Positions 1 to 7,582 of a DNA stretch of 8,447 nucleotides are shown in pieces. The stretch is from NCBI GenBank assembly GCA_004211235.1, contig SEEY01000143.1, positions 1 through 8,447 on the forward strand. The letters are read 5' to 3'. A model generated the notes under the pieces. The model ran no database searches and was not told the DNA's origin. It saw only the letters and a program-made list of their open reading frames with translations. A program made the translations under genes and the position numbers. Source of the DNA: Rubrivivax sp. (GTDB lineage Bacteria; Pseudomonadota; Gammaproteobacteria; Burkholderiales; Burkholderiaceae). The number at the start of each line of letters is the position of its first letter. Positions within the stretch are counted from its first letter, which is position 1.

Positions 1-7
1 CCCCGAT

Positions 8-11
8 GGAG
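8..11 (+). promoter_or_regulatory. Shine-Dalgarno GGAG that decides the uxaA start
   Basis: GGAG sits 10 bases upstream of the ATG at 22. The alternative in-frame GTG at 13 lies only one base after this motif, too close to use it, so the ATG at 22 is the better start. Another frame passes through this site and stops at a TGA at 30-32. That could be the end of an upstream gene overlapping uxaA by 11 bases, but too little of it is in the window to tell. Confidence 0.5.
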
Positions 12-21
12 TGTGTCTTCC

Positions 22-1593
22 ATGCCGACTGAGACCCCGCCCACCCTCATCGTGCTGCAGGCGAGCGACAACGTCGCCATCGCCCGGGTGGCGCTGGCCG
101 AACAGGCCGAGGCGACGCGGCCCGACGGCGCACCGCTGCGCGTGCGCCAGCCCATCGCGCCCGGCCACAAGGTGGCGCTGCGCGACATCGCCCCGGGCGA
201 GGTGGTGCTGAAGTATGGCCAGCCCATCGGTATCGCCAGCCAGGCCATCAAGGCCGGTGATCACGTGCACGTGCACAACCTGGACATGGCGCGGCTCGCC
301 GCCGCGACGCAGTCGCAGTCGCAGTCGCAGTTTCAGTCGCAGTTGCAGTCGCAGCAACGCCACCCCATCACGCCGGCGGCCGGCGGTGAGGCCCTCACCT
401 TCGACGGCTATCCGCGCGCCGATGGCCGTGTCGGCACGCGCAACTACATCGGCGTGCTCTCCAGCGTCAACTGCTCCGCCACCGTCTGCAAAGCCGTGGC
501 CCAGGCGTTCGACGCCGCCGCGCTGGCCGAGTTTCCCGGCGTGGACGGCGTCGTCGCCATCACCCACGGCAGCGGCTGCGGCATGAGCGAGGGCGAGGGC
601 CTGGCGCTTCTCCAACGCACGCTGCGCGGCTATGCCACCCATCCCAACTTCGCCGCGGTGCTGCTGATCGGCCTGGGCTGCGAGGTCAACCAGGTCGACG
701 CCCTGGTGAAGGGGCTGGACCCCATGGCCCGCCAGCGCGTGCGCGCGCTGACCATCCAGGACAGCGGCGGCACGCGCGAAGCCATTGCGCGAGGCAAGGA
801 GCTCGTGCGCGAGCTTGCCGCGAAGGCCGCGATGTCGCAGCGCAGCCCGGTGCCGCTCTCGCACCTCGTCGTCGGCTTGCAATGCGGCGGCTCGGATGGC
901 TATTCCGGCATCAGCGCCAATCCGGCACTCGGCGCGGCGGTGGACCTGCTCGTCGCACAGGGCGGCACGGCCATCCTGTCAGAGACGCCGGAGATCTACG
1001 GCGCCGAGCATCTGCTGACCGCCCGGGCGGCGTCGCCGGAAGTGGCCGAGCGGCTGCTCGCCCGGCTGCGCTGGTGGGAGAGCTATGCCGCCAGCCACGG
1101 CGCGGAGCTGGACAACAACCCCTCGCCGGGCAACAAGGTCGGCGGCATCACCACCATCCTCGAGAAATCGCTCGGCGCCGTCGCCAAGGGCGGCAGCAGC
1201 ACGCTGACCGACGTCGTGGCCTACGCAGAACCCGTGCACGGCCCCGGCCTGGTTTTCATGGACACGCCGGGCTACGACCCGGTCTCCGCCACCGGGCAGG
1301 TGGCGGGCGGCGCCAACCTGATCTGCTTCACCACGGGCCGCGGCTCGACCTACGGCTGCAAGCCCACGCCGTCGCTGAAGCTGGCCACCCACACGCGCCT
1401 GTTCGAGCGCATGCCCCTGGACATGGACTTCAACGCGGGCGGCATCGTCGACGGCACGCAAAGCGTTGCGGAGGCGGGCCGGGCGCTGTTCCGGCTGATG
1501 CTGGAGACGGCATCCGGGCGCCCGACGCTCAGCGAAGAGCACGGCCTGGGCGACAACGAGTTCGTGCCCTGGCAACTCGGCGCGGTCATGTAG
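22..1593 (+). CDS. uxaA: Altronate dehydratase family protein (UxaA/GarD family)
   Basis: This protein of 523 aa probably dehydrates D-altronate to 2-keto-3-deoxy-D-gluconate in the cytoplasmic galacturonate pathway, using a bound metal (iron in characterised UxaA). An N-terminal SAF-type domain occupies about residues 10-90, with the HKVALRDIAPGEVVLKYGQP and HVHVHN signatures. The large catalytic domain starts near residue 125 (GYPRADGRVGTRNY). Its family motifs are THGSGCG (His182, Cys186), IGLGCE (Cys220), CGGSDGYSG (Cys288), NPSPGNK and TTGRGSTYG. E. coli UxaA is about 495 aa and galactarate dehydratase GarD about 523 aa. The extra length here comes from a Gln/Ser linker at residues 97-112. 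The motif wording fits the altronate branch better than GarD, but another aldonate/aldarate substrate is possible. There is no signal peptide. An 85-base gap containing a hairpin separates it from the SGNH gene on the same strand. Confidence 0.85.
   Translation: MPTETPPTLIVLQASDNVAIARVALAEQAEATRPDGAPLRVRQPIAPGHKVALRDIAPGEVVLKYGQPIGIASQAIKAGDHVHVHNLDMARLAAATQSQSQSQFQSQLQSQQRHPITPAAGGEALTFDGYPRADGRVGTRNYIGVLSSVNCSATVCKAVAQAFDAAALAEFPGVDGVVAITHGSGCGMSEGEGLALLQRTLRGYATHPNFAAVLLIGLGCEVNQVDALVKGLDPMARQRVRALTIQDSGGTREAIARGKELVRELAAKAAMSQRSPVPLSHLVVGLQCGGSDGYSGISANPALGAAVDLLVAQGGTAILSETPEIYGAEHLLTARAASPEVAERLLARLRWWESYAASHGAELDNNPSPGNKVGGITTILEKSLGAVAKGGSSTLTDVVAYAEPVHGPGLVFMDTPGYDPVSATGQVAGGANLICFTTGRGSTYGCKPTPSLKLATHTRLFERMPLDMDFNAGGIVDGTQSVAEAGRALFRLMLETASGRPTLSEEHGLGDNEFVPWQLGAVM
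310..357 (+). repeat. CAG-TCG hexanucleotide repeat encoding a Gln-Ser linker
   Basis: Eight six-base units of the form CAG-NNN run in frame, and five of the eight are exactly CAGTCG. They encode QS-QS-QS-QF-QS-QL-QS-QQ at residues 97-112 of the altronate dehydratase, exactly between the SAF domain and the catalytic domain. Because the unit is six bases, gain or loss of copies changes linker length without shifting the frame. The interrupted units (TTT, TTG, CAA) suggest an older repeat that is decaying. Confidence 0.9.
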
Positions 1594-1625
1594 GCGCGCC
1601 AGGCGATCCAGGCATGGAAGATGTT

Positions 1626-1652
1626 CACCGGTGCGGGCGCTTCGCGCCGGTG
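1626..1652 (+). other. Strong intergenic hairpin between uxaA and the SGNH gene
   Basis: Bases 1626-1635 pair with 1643-1652 in a 10-bp stem with one G-T wobble and a 7-base loop. The run after it is TTGAAAATC, which is not a U-tract, so this is not a convincing intrinsic terminator. It lies 32 bases after the uxaA stop and 11 bases before the purine-rich ribosome binding site of the next gene. It could stabilise or process the mRNA, or be a palindromic remnant; the sequence does not decide. Confidence 0.55.
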
Positions 1653-1663
1653 TTGAAAATCAA

Positions 1664-1670
1664 GAGGGGG
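1664..1670 (+). promoter_or_regulatory. Purine-rich ribosome binding site (GAGGGGG)
   Basis: GAGGGGG, preceded by AA, lies 8 bases before the ATG at 1679. It supports that start, which puts a clean signal peptide at the N-terminus, over an in-frame upstream start at 1631 that falls inside the intergenic hairpin. Confidence 0.6.
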
Positions 1671-1678
1671 CATTGCCA

Positions 1679-3001
1679 ATGAAGCACATCCGCAAGACCG
1701 TTCTCGGCGCGCTGCTGGCCAGCTCGGCCCTGGGCGCCCTGAGCGCCCAGGCGCAGAGCGCGCCGGACATCACCATCCTCCCTGCCCCCACGGGCGCCTG
1801 GCGCACCGTCGTCGGTCATTGGGAGACGCAGGCGGAACTCAGCGGCGACAGCGTCGTCGTGCCCGCACCCACCGCCGAATACGCCCGCGCCAGCACGCTG
1901 GGCGCCAGTGCGCTCGGCAGCGGTGGCAAACGCGAGGCGGTGCTGCTCGACTGGAAGCAGCTCTGGCAGGCCATGCTGCGCTTCGAGTCGCGCCAGCCGC
2001 TCGACCTGCGGCCCTATCTTGGCGGCACGCTGGAGTTCGACCTCGACGTGGCCGACCTGGGCCAGGGCGGCGTTCGGGCCAAGGTGGCCTGCGGCGACGG
2101 ATGCGAACGCAGCGTCAACCTCATCGAGCGGGCCCGTGCCGCCGCCGGCAAGGGCTGGCAGCGCATCGCCCTGCCGATGAGCTGCTTTGTGCGCGAGGGC
2201 GCCGATTTCTCCCGCATCAAGCTGCCCTTTGCACTGGAGGCCACGGGCAGCGGCCGGGTCAGCGTGGCCAACGTGCACATCACGCGGGAAGCCCGTGCAG
2301 GCCTCCCCTGCCCCGACTACCGCACGGAGTCCGTCACGCCGGCGATGCTGGATGAATCCTGGGCGCTCGACTGGTGGCTGCCGCGCCACAAGGAGAAGCT
2401 CGCGGAGAAGCGCAAGCTCCTCGACGCAGGCACGCCGCCGCAGATCGTCTTCATCGGCGACTCCATCACCCAGGGCTGGGAGAAGGACGGCCGCGAGGTC
2501 TGGCAGCGCCACTACGGGAAGCTCAACGGTCTGGCGCTGGGCTTCGGCGGCGACCGCACGGAGAACGTGTTGTGGCGGCTGCAGCACGGCGAGATCGACG
2601 GCATCGCGCCGAAGGTCGCCGTGCTGATGATCGGCACCAACAACACCGGCCATCGCGCGGAGGACCCCGCCACGACCGCGGCAGGCGCTGGCAAATCTCG
2701 TCGACCAGGCGCTTGACGCCTGCCGGGCACGAAGGTGCTGCTGCTGGCGATCTTCCCGCGCGGCGAGAAGCCCGACGACGGTCAGCGCCGCCTCAACGAC
2801 CGGGTGAACCAGCTGATCGAAGGGGTGGCCGACGGCCGCAACGTGCACTTCCTGAACATCAACGCTGCCTTGCTCAATGCCGACGGCACGCTCGGCAAGG
2901 ACGTCATGCCGGACCTGCTTCACCCCAACGAGAAGGGCTACGACCTCTGGCAGCGCGCCATGGCGCCGACGCTGGACAAGCTGCTGGCCACGCCCCGATG
3001 A
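1679..3001 (+). pseudogene. Frameshifted secreted SGNH/GDSL hydrolase with N-terminal ExoP-like domain
   Basis: The gene encodes an exported esterase interrupted by two compensating frame changes. The first part (1679-2716) opens with a Sec signal peptide (MKHIRKTVLGALLASSALG, ending AQAQS). About 190 residues follow that resemble the ExoP galactose-binding-like domain normally at the C-terminus of GH3 beta-glucosidases (LDWKQLWQAMLRFE, LRPYLGGTLEFDLDVADLGQ, GWQRIALPMSCFV). The SGNH fold follows, with GDSITQGW (Ser262), GGDRTENVLWRL and MIGTNN (Asn321). The frame then hits TGA at 2714-2716. Family-like sequence (LANLVDQALDAC) continues in the next frame from about 2688 to 2723, and the original frame resumes with GTKVLLLAIFPRG through DLLHPNEKGY, the catalytic Asp/His block. 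One extra base near 2678-2688 and one missing base near 2721-2727 (for example TGCCGGG for TGCCCGGG) explain it, and would restore about 440 aa. It may be an assembly error rather than a dead gene. The PAF-acetylhydrolase-like type suggests deacetylation of carbohydrates. The last four bases overlap the GH95 start. Confidence 0.8.
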
Positions 3002-5475
3002 CTGATTTCAACGCCACCCGCCGCAGCTTCGTCGCCGGCACCGCGCTGGCCAGCACGCTGGCGGCACTGCCGGCCTTCGCACGCAGCGGCGCGGCCCGGC
3101 TGGCCGATGACTCGCTGACGCTCTGGTACGACCGTGCGGCCGGCCCCTGGATCGAGGCGCTGCCGCTGGGCAGCGGACGCCTGGGCACCATGGTCTTCGG
3201 CCGCCCGGCCCAGGAGCGCCTGCAATTCAACATCGACACGCTCTACGGTGGCGGCCCCTACGCGCCGGACAACCCGAAGTTCCGCGAGGCGCTGCCCCAG
3301 GTGCGCAGGCTGATCGACCAGGAACGCTGGCAGGAGGCCAACACGCTGGCCGCCGAGGCACTGATGGGCAAGCCCATGAAGCAGATGCCCTTCAGCGGCG
3401 CCGGTGACCTGCTGCTCGACTTCCCCGGCGTCACGGCCGCAGCGCGCTACCGCCGCAGCCTGGACCTGGACAGCGCCATCGCCACCACGAGCTTCATCGA
3501 CGGCAACGGCCGGCACCGGCGCGAAGCCTTCTGCAGCGTGCCGGACCAGGTGACGGTGATCCGCCTGGAGATCGAAGGCGACGGCACGATCGACCTCGAC
3601 CTCGGCTACCGCCACCCCGACTACCAACCCTACGGCGGCTTCGGCGACACCCGGTCCGACTCACACGGCGTGGTCTTCGTCGGCGCGCCCTGGGACCACC
3701 GCGAATCGCTGTTTGCCGAGAAGCGGCCGGCGTCGCTCACGGTCCGCGCCGACGGCAGCGATGCCCTGTTGATCGAGGGCCGCAACGTGGCGGCCTTCGA
3801 CGTCCCCGGCCAGCTGCGCTATGCGCTGCGCGTGCAGGCCGTGGGGGACCTGGGGGGCGGCCGCATCGAGGCCAGCGGCGACCGGCTGCGCGTGCGCGGC
3901 GCGCGCCAGCTGACGCTCGTGGTGGCGGGAGAGACGAGTTACGTCGACTGGCAGGACACCAGTGGCGACCCGGTGGCCGCCGTGCGCCAGCGCACCGCGG
4001 CCGCTGCGCGCAAGCTGTTCGCCAGGCTGCGCGACGACCATCTCAAGGCCCATCGCGCCTTGTTTCGCCGCCTGGACGTCGACTTCGGCGGCCACGCAGC
4101 GAACGCCCGTTCCACCGATGCCCGCATCCAGGACGTGCCCCGGCAACCCGACGCAGCCCTTGCAGCGATGTACGTGCAGTACGCGCGTTATCTGCTCCTG
4201 TCGTCTTCCCGGCCGGGCAGCCAGCCGGCCAATCTGCAGGGCGTGTGGAACGAAGTGCTGCACCCGCCGTGGGAAGGCAAGTACACGATCAACATCAACA
4301 CCGAGATGAACTACTGGCCCGCCGGGCCGGCCAACCTGCACGAGTGTGTCGAGCCGCTGCTGAAGATGGTGGAGGACCTCGCCGTCACCGGCCGGCGCAC
4401 CGCGCGCGACAGCTACGGCGCGCGTGGCTGGATGGCACATCACAACACCGACCTGTGGCGCGCCACCGCGCCCATCGACGGCCCGCTGTGGGGCATGTGG
4501 CCCACCGGCGGCGCCTGGCTGTGCACGACGCTGTGGCAGCACTACCAGTACAACCCGAGCCCAGCCCTGCTGCGCCGGCTGCTGCCGCTGTTCAAGGGTG
4601 CGGCGCTGTTCTTCCTGGACGCGCTCGTGGAGGACCCGAAGGGCCGCGGCCTCGTCACGTCGCCCTCGCTGTCGCCGGAGAACGAGCACCATGCCAAGGT
4701 CGCGCTGTGCGCCGGGCCGGCGATGGATAGCCAGATCCTGCGCGACCTGTTCGATGCCACGCTGCAGGCCCAGGCAGCGCTGGGCGATGAGGACACCGCG
4801 TTCGCTGAGCAGCTGCGCAAGGCTCGCGCCCGGCTGCCGGCCGACCGCATCGGCGCCCAGGGCCAGCTGCAGGAATGGCTGGAGGACTGGGATGCCGGCG
4901 CGCCCGAGCAGCAGCATCGCCATGTCTCGCATCTCTACGCCGTCTACCCCAGCGGGCAGGTCAACGTGCGCGATACCCCGGCGCTGGCCGAGGCCGCCCG
5001 CGTGACGCTGAACCGGCGCGGCGACGAGAGCACCGGCTGGGCCACCGCCTGGCGGCTGGCGCTGTGGACGCGCCTGGGCGATGGCGAGCGCGCCTACAGG
5101 ATCCTGCAAGGCCTGCTGGGGCCGGCGCGCACCTACCCCAACATGTTCGACGCGCATCCGCCCTTCCAGATCGACGGCAACTTCGGTGGCGCCGCCGCCA
5201 TCCTCGAGATGGTGGTGCAATCCTGGGGCGGCGAGGTGCACCTGCTGGCCGCGCTGCCCAAGGCCTGGCCCGACGGCCACCTGCACGGCGTGCGCGTGCT
5301 TGGCGGGCTCGAGCTTGACGTCGACTGGCAGGCCGGCCGCCTGACGCGATTGACACTGCGCGGCCCTGCCAGGGCCAGGGTGACATTGCGCTACCTCGGC
5401 CAGCGCCTGACGATCGCACTGGATGCGCGTGGCCGTGCTCGCCTGGGCGCCGTCGACTTCTCCGGGCAGACATGA
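2998..5475 (+). CDS. Glycoside hydrolase family 95 (alpha-L-fucosidase or alpha-L-galactosidase), Tat-exported
   Basis: This 825-aa enzyme is predicted to cleave terminal alpha-1,2-linked L-fucose, or L-galactose, from oligosaccharides such as xyloglucan side chains by an inverting mechanism. A twin-arginine signal (TRRSFVAG at residues 7-14, Ala-rich core, likely cleavage after AFA at residue 28) points to folded export to the periplasm. The N-terminal beta-sandwich starts with LTLWYDRAAGPWIEALPLGS near residue 40. The (alpha/alpha)6 catalytic region carries the GH95 signatures LQGVWNE and YTININTEMNYW (Asn432, Asn434), SPSLSPENE (Glu561, the expected general acid) and FQIDGNFGG (Asp726). 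These match the Asn/Asn/Glu/Asp set known from Bifidobacterium AfcA, so the active site looks intact. The length suits the family. The start overlaps the SGNH stop (ATGA) with no good Shine-Dalgarno upstream, which suggests translational coupling. Fucose versus galactose specificity cannot be read here. Confidence 0.93.
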   Translation: MTDFNATRRSFVAGTALASTLAALPAFARSGAARLADDSLTLWYDRAAGPWIEALPLGSGRLGTMVFGRPAQERLQFNIDTLYGGGPYAPDNPKFREALPQVRRLIDQERWQEANTLAAEALMGKPMKQMPFSGAGDLLLDFPGVTAAARYRRSLDLDSAIATTSFIDGNGRHRREAFCSVPDQVTVIRLEIEGDGTIDLDLGYRHPDYQPYGGFGDTRSDSHGVVFVGAPWDHRESLFAEKRPASLTVRADGSDALLIEGRNVAAFDVPGQLRYALRVQAVGDLGGGRIEASGDRLRVRGARQLTLVVAGETSYVDWQDTSGDPVAAVRQRTAAAARKLFARLRDDHLKAHRALFRRLDVDFGGHAANARSTDARIQDVPRQPDAALAAMYVQYARYLLLSSSRPGSQPANLQGVWNEVLHPPWEGKYTININTEMNYWPAGPANLHECVEPLLKMVEDLAVTGRRTARDSYGARGWMAHHNTDLWRATAPIDGPLWGMWPTGGAWLCTTLWQHYQYNPSPALLRRLLPLFKGAALFFLDALVEDPKGRGLVTSPSLSPENEHHAKVALCAGPAMDSQILRDLFDATLQAQAALGDEDTAFAEQLRKARARLPADRIGAQGQLQEWLEDWDAGAPEQQHRHVSHLYAVYPSGQVNVRDTPALAEAARVTLNRRGDESTGWATAWRLALWTRLGDGERAYRILQGLLGPARTYPNMFDAHPPFQIDGNFGGAAAILEMVVQSWGGEVHLLAALPKAWPDGHLHGVRVLGGLELDVDWQAGRLTRLTLRGPARARVTLRYLGQRLTIALDARGRARLGAVDFSGQT

Positions 5476-5593
5476 GGCCGTCCGCGGCCCGCCGACCGAT
5501 CAGAATGGACCTTCACGACCTTTCCCGTTCTCCATCAGACGCCTTGGCCGCCCTCGCCGGCCCGCACCGCCCATGACCCGAGACACCATCGCC

Positions 5594-6520
5594 ATGCAAG
5601 CCCGCAAGACCCTCGTCGCCACCGCCCTGCTCGCCCTCGTTGCCACCGCTTCGGCGCAGGCTGCTGAGCCTGTCGAGGCCGTGACGCCGGACCGCGCCCG
5701 CGCCAACTTCGGCCGCACGATCACGCTCGCGGCCGATGACGTGCGCGCCTTCCCCGCCCCGCCGGCGGGCTTCGCCGATGCGCGGCCCGGCGCGGCACAG
5801 GGGCGCGTGGAGGACCTGAGCTACGCATCGGGCGTCACCGGCACGCGGCGCGTGGCGAGCGTCTACCTGCCGCCGGGCTACTCGACCGAGCGGCGCTACC
5901 CGGTGCTCTACCTGCTGCACGGCATTGGGGGCAACCAGGAGGAATGGCGCGGCTATGTGCGCGCGCCCAACGTGCTGGACAACCTCATCGCCACCGGCAA
6001 GGCGCTGCCGATGATCGTCGTCATGCCCAACGGCCGCGCGCTGGCCGATGACCGCCCGCCGCCGCCTGACCGCGTCTTCACCGCGGAGAACGCGGCCGGC
6101 TTCGCAAACTTCGAGCGCGACCTGCTGGACTTCCTGATCCCCGCCGTCGAGGCGAAGTACCCGGCGCTCGCCGACCGCCGGCAACGGGCTCTGGCAGGGC
6201 TATCGATGGGCGGCGGACAGTCCCTGAACTTCGGCCTGGCCCATCTCGACACCTTTGCCTGGATCGGCGGGTTCTCGTCGGCGCCCAACACCCGGCCGGC
6301 CGCCGAACTGCTTCCCGACCCGGCCGCCGCGCGCCGCCAGCTGGCGCTGCTCTACCTGTCCTGCGGCAACAAGGACGGGCTGATCAACGTGTCCCAGGGC
6401 GTGCACCGCGCGCTCAAGGAAGCCGGCGTGCCGCATCTGTGGAACGTCGACGAGTACGGCCACGACCGCGACAGCTGGGCGGAAAACCTCTTCCATTTCT
6501 CGCAGCGCGTTTTCCGCTGA
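5594..6520 (+). CDS. Secreted CE1/esterase-D family carbohydrate esterase
   Basis: This 308-aa alpha/beta-hydrolase of the esterase D / feruloyl-acetylxylan esterase type (Pfam Esterase family) probably removes acyl or feruloyl groups from plant polysaccharides. A Sec signal peptide (MQARKTLVATALLALV, cleavage likely after ASAQA) opens the protein. The fold starts at VASVYLPPGYS, followed by YPVLYLLHGIGGNQEEW (oxyanion region, His109-Gly110). The nucleophile is Ser204 in GLSMGGGQS, and Asp261 (CGNKDGL) and His290 (YGHDRDSW) complete the triad. I chose the ATG at 5594 because it gives a compact n-region; the in-frame ATG at 5573 adds seven residues and is possible, and neither has a strong Shine-Dalgarno. 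It follows the GH95 gene by 118 bases, in which I see no clear promoter or terminator, so co-transcription is plausible. The exact ester substrate is not determined. Confidence 0.88.
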   Translation: MQARKTLVATALLALVATASAQAAEPVEAVTPDRARANFGRTITLAADDVRAFPAPPAGFADARPGAAQGRVEDLSYASGVTGTRRVASVYLPPGYSTERRYPVLYLLHGIGGNQEEWRGYVRAPNVLDNLIATGKALPMIVVMPNGRALADDRPPPPDRVFTAENAAGFANFERDLLDFLIPAVEAKYPALADRRQRALAGLSMGGGQSLNFGLAHLDTFAWIGGFSSAPNTRPAAELLPDPAAARRQLALLYLSCGNKDGLINVSQGVHRALKEAGVPHLWNVDEYGHDRDSWAENLFHFSQRVFR

Positions 6521-6532
6521 CGCCGCAGCCGC

Positions 6533-7342
6533 TCAGCGCACCCTCAGCGCCCACTCGATGCCGCCGAGCAGATGCTGCTGGAAGGCGGGCATGCGCCAGA
6601 CCGACTCGTTATGGCCGAGGGCCGTGTAGAACACCCGGCCCTTGCCGAACTCGCGCGCCCATGAGATGGGAAAGTTGCCCGGTGCGCCGCTGTTGGGATG
6701 GCGGTCCAGTGCAAGCAGTTCCTGCACCTGCGCCGGCTGGTAGTTCTTGAAGACGTAGATCTCTTCCAGCTCGCCACCCAGGTTCCAGCTGGCACCCAGG
6801 TGCCGGTTGGCGGGATGGGTTGCATCGCGGTTGATCGCATCGATGCGTGCCTGCTCGCGGTGATAGTCGAACTCCCCGCCCAGCATGTCGATGTAGGGCC
6901 GGTGCGCATGCAGGGTGTCGGAGGCGCTGTGGATGCCGATGAAGGCGCCGCCATCGCGGACCCACTGGATGAAGGCCGCCTTGTCGGGCAGCGGCAGCTC
7001 ACCCGTGGTGTTCGCGAAGACGATGCCGTCATAACGTTTCAGCACTTCGGCATCGAGCTTGCGCGCCAGCACGGACCTGACTTCTCCCTGGTAGGTCTCG
7101 CCGCCCTCGCTGGCCTCGCGGCTGCCCTTGACGGGGGGCGACACGGCCGCCAGCTCGACCTCATAGGCGCCCGACGACTGGCCGAGCGAGGTCAGCACAC
7201 GCTCGGCAGTCTCGATGGAGGCATGCCGATAGCCGAGGGTCGTCGTGACGACCAGAATCTTCCTGGCCGGCCCGGCCATGGCATCGGTGACCAACACGCA
7301 GGTCATGGCGACCAGGCAGGTCATCCAGCGAAAACGTCTCAT
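6533..7342 (-). CDS. Secreted ThuA-like domain protein
   Basis: This 269-aa protein of the ThuA-like family (class I glutamine amidotransferase-like fold) is often found with sugar-utilisation genes; its biochemical activity is poorly defined for secreted members. A signal peptide covers residues 1-23 (MRRFRWMTCLVAM, ending AMA). Family signatures follow: KILVVTTTLGYRH (residues 28-40), YDGIVFANTTGELPLPD, GGAFIGIHSASDT, ELLALDRHPNSG, FPISWAREFGKGRVFYTALG and HNESVW. The domain is complete and fills the mature protein. The start is fixed by an AGGAG 7 bases upstream and by the signal peptide. The frame stays open for about 500 bases further upstream, but that stretch looks like GC-driven open sequence. 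The gene converges on the esterase with 12 bases between stop codons, so it is a separate transcript. It could act on or bind a sugar released by the neighbouring enzymes (inference). Confidence 0.9.
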   Translation of the reverse strand: MRRFRWMTCLVAMTCVLVTDAMAGPARKILVVTTTLGYRHASIETAERVLTSLGQSSGAYEVELAAVSPPVKGSREASEGGETYQGEVRSVLARKLDAEVLKRYDGIVFANTTGELPLPDKAAFIQWVRDGGAFIGIHSASDTLHAHRPYIDMLGGEFDYHREQARIDAINRDATHPANRHLGASWNLGGELEEIYVFKNYQPAQVQELLALDRHPNSGAPGNFPISWAREFGKGRVFYTALGHNESVWRMPAFQQHLLGGIEWALRVR

Positions 7343-7582
7343 GCATCGGCTCCTGATCATGCAGCCGCAGTAAGACACGGCGACGGCGGAGCTTGTATCA
7401 CCTGTCGCACCGACCTGATGGCTGTGGGCGGCGAGTTCCGATCTCGCACGACGCCTGGCGTTGCTCTTCAAGCTGCAATTCATCCCCGGAAAAGCGCAGT
7501 TCATCGCGCAGTACTGGTTTGGCCACGCCGTCTGCTGAACACTGCAGTCCGTGCCCTGCTGTGAACAGGGCTGGAGCTGCAG
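7343..7582. other. Divergent intergenic region, ThuA-like gene to small secreted protein gene
   Basis: This stretch of 240 bases should hold the promoters for both flanking genes. I found no pair of sigma70 boxes I would defend. A 6-bp hairpin (7553-7558 with 7566-7571, 7-base loop) sits immediately before the ribosome binding site of the plus-strand small gene and could influence its translation. The minus-strand open frame across the region has no signal peptide, family motif or ribosome binding site and is not called a gene. Confidence 0.5.
7350..7354 (-). promoter_or_regulatory. Ribosome binding site AGGAG of the ThuA-like gene
   Basis: AGGAG on the minus strand lies 7 bases before the ATG whose first base is 7342. 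It decides the start against far upstream in-frame starts and against the ATG at 7344-7346, which is in another frame. Confidence 0.65.

Noticed and set aside
1..32. Possible 3' end of an upstream gene ending at TGA 30-32
   Set aside because: Only about ten codons are visible and nothing identifies a protein.
1625..2923. 432-aa minus-strand open frame opposite the SGNH gene
   Set aside because: Low-complexity Ala/Arg/Val composition and no recognisable motif, while the plus strand carries SGNH blocks.
2374..2997. Long in-frame open extension upstream of the GH95 start (about 208 codons)
   Set aside because: It overlaps the SGNH gene in another frame, is Arg/Ala-rich shadow sequence, and the Tat signal starts cleanly at the ATG at 2998.
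3661..5286. 541-aa minus-strand open frame opposite the GH95 gene
   Set aside because: A GC-driven antisense shadow with no family motif. The plus strand has a complete GH95 protein with catalytic residues.
5476..5593. Promoter or terminator between GH95 and the esterase
   Set aside because: No convincing -35/-10 pair, stem-loop or U-tract could be found in the 118 bases.
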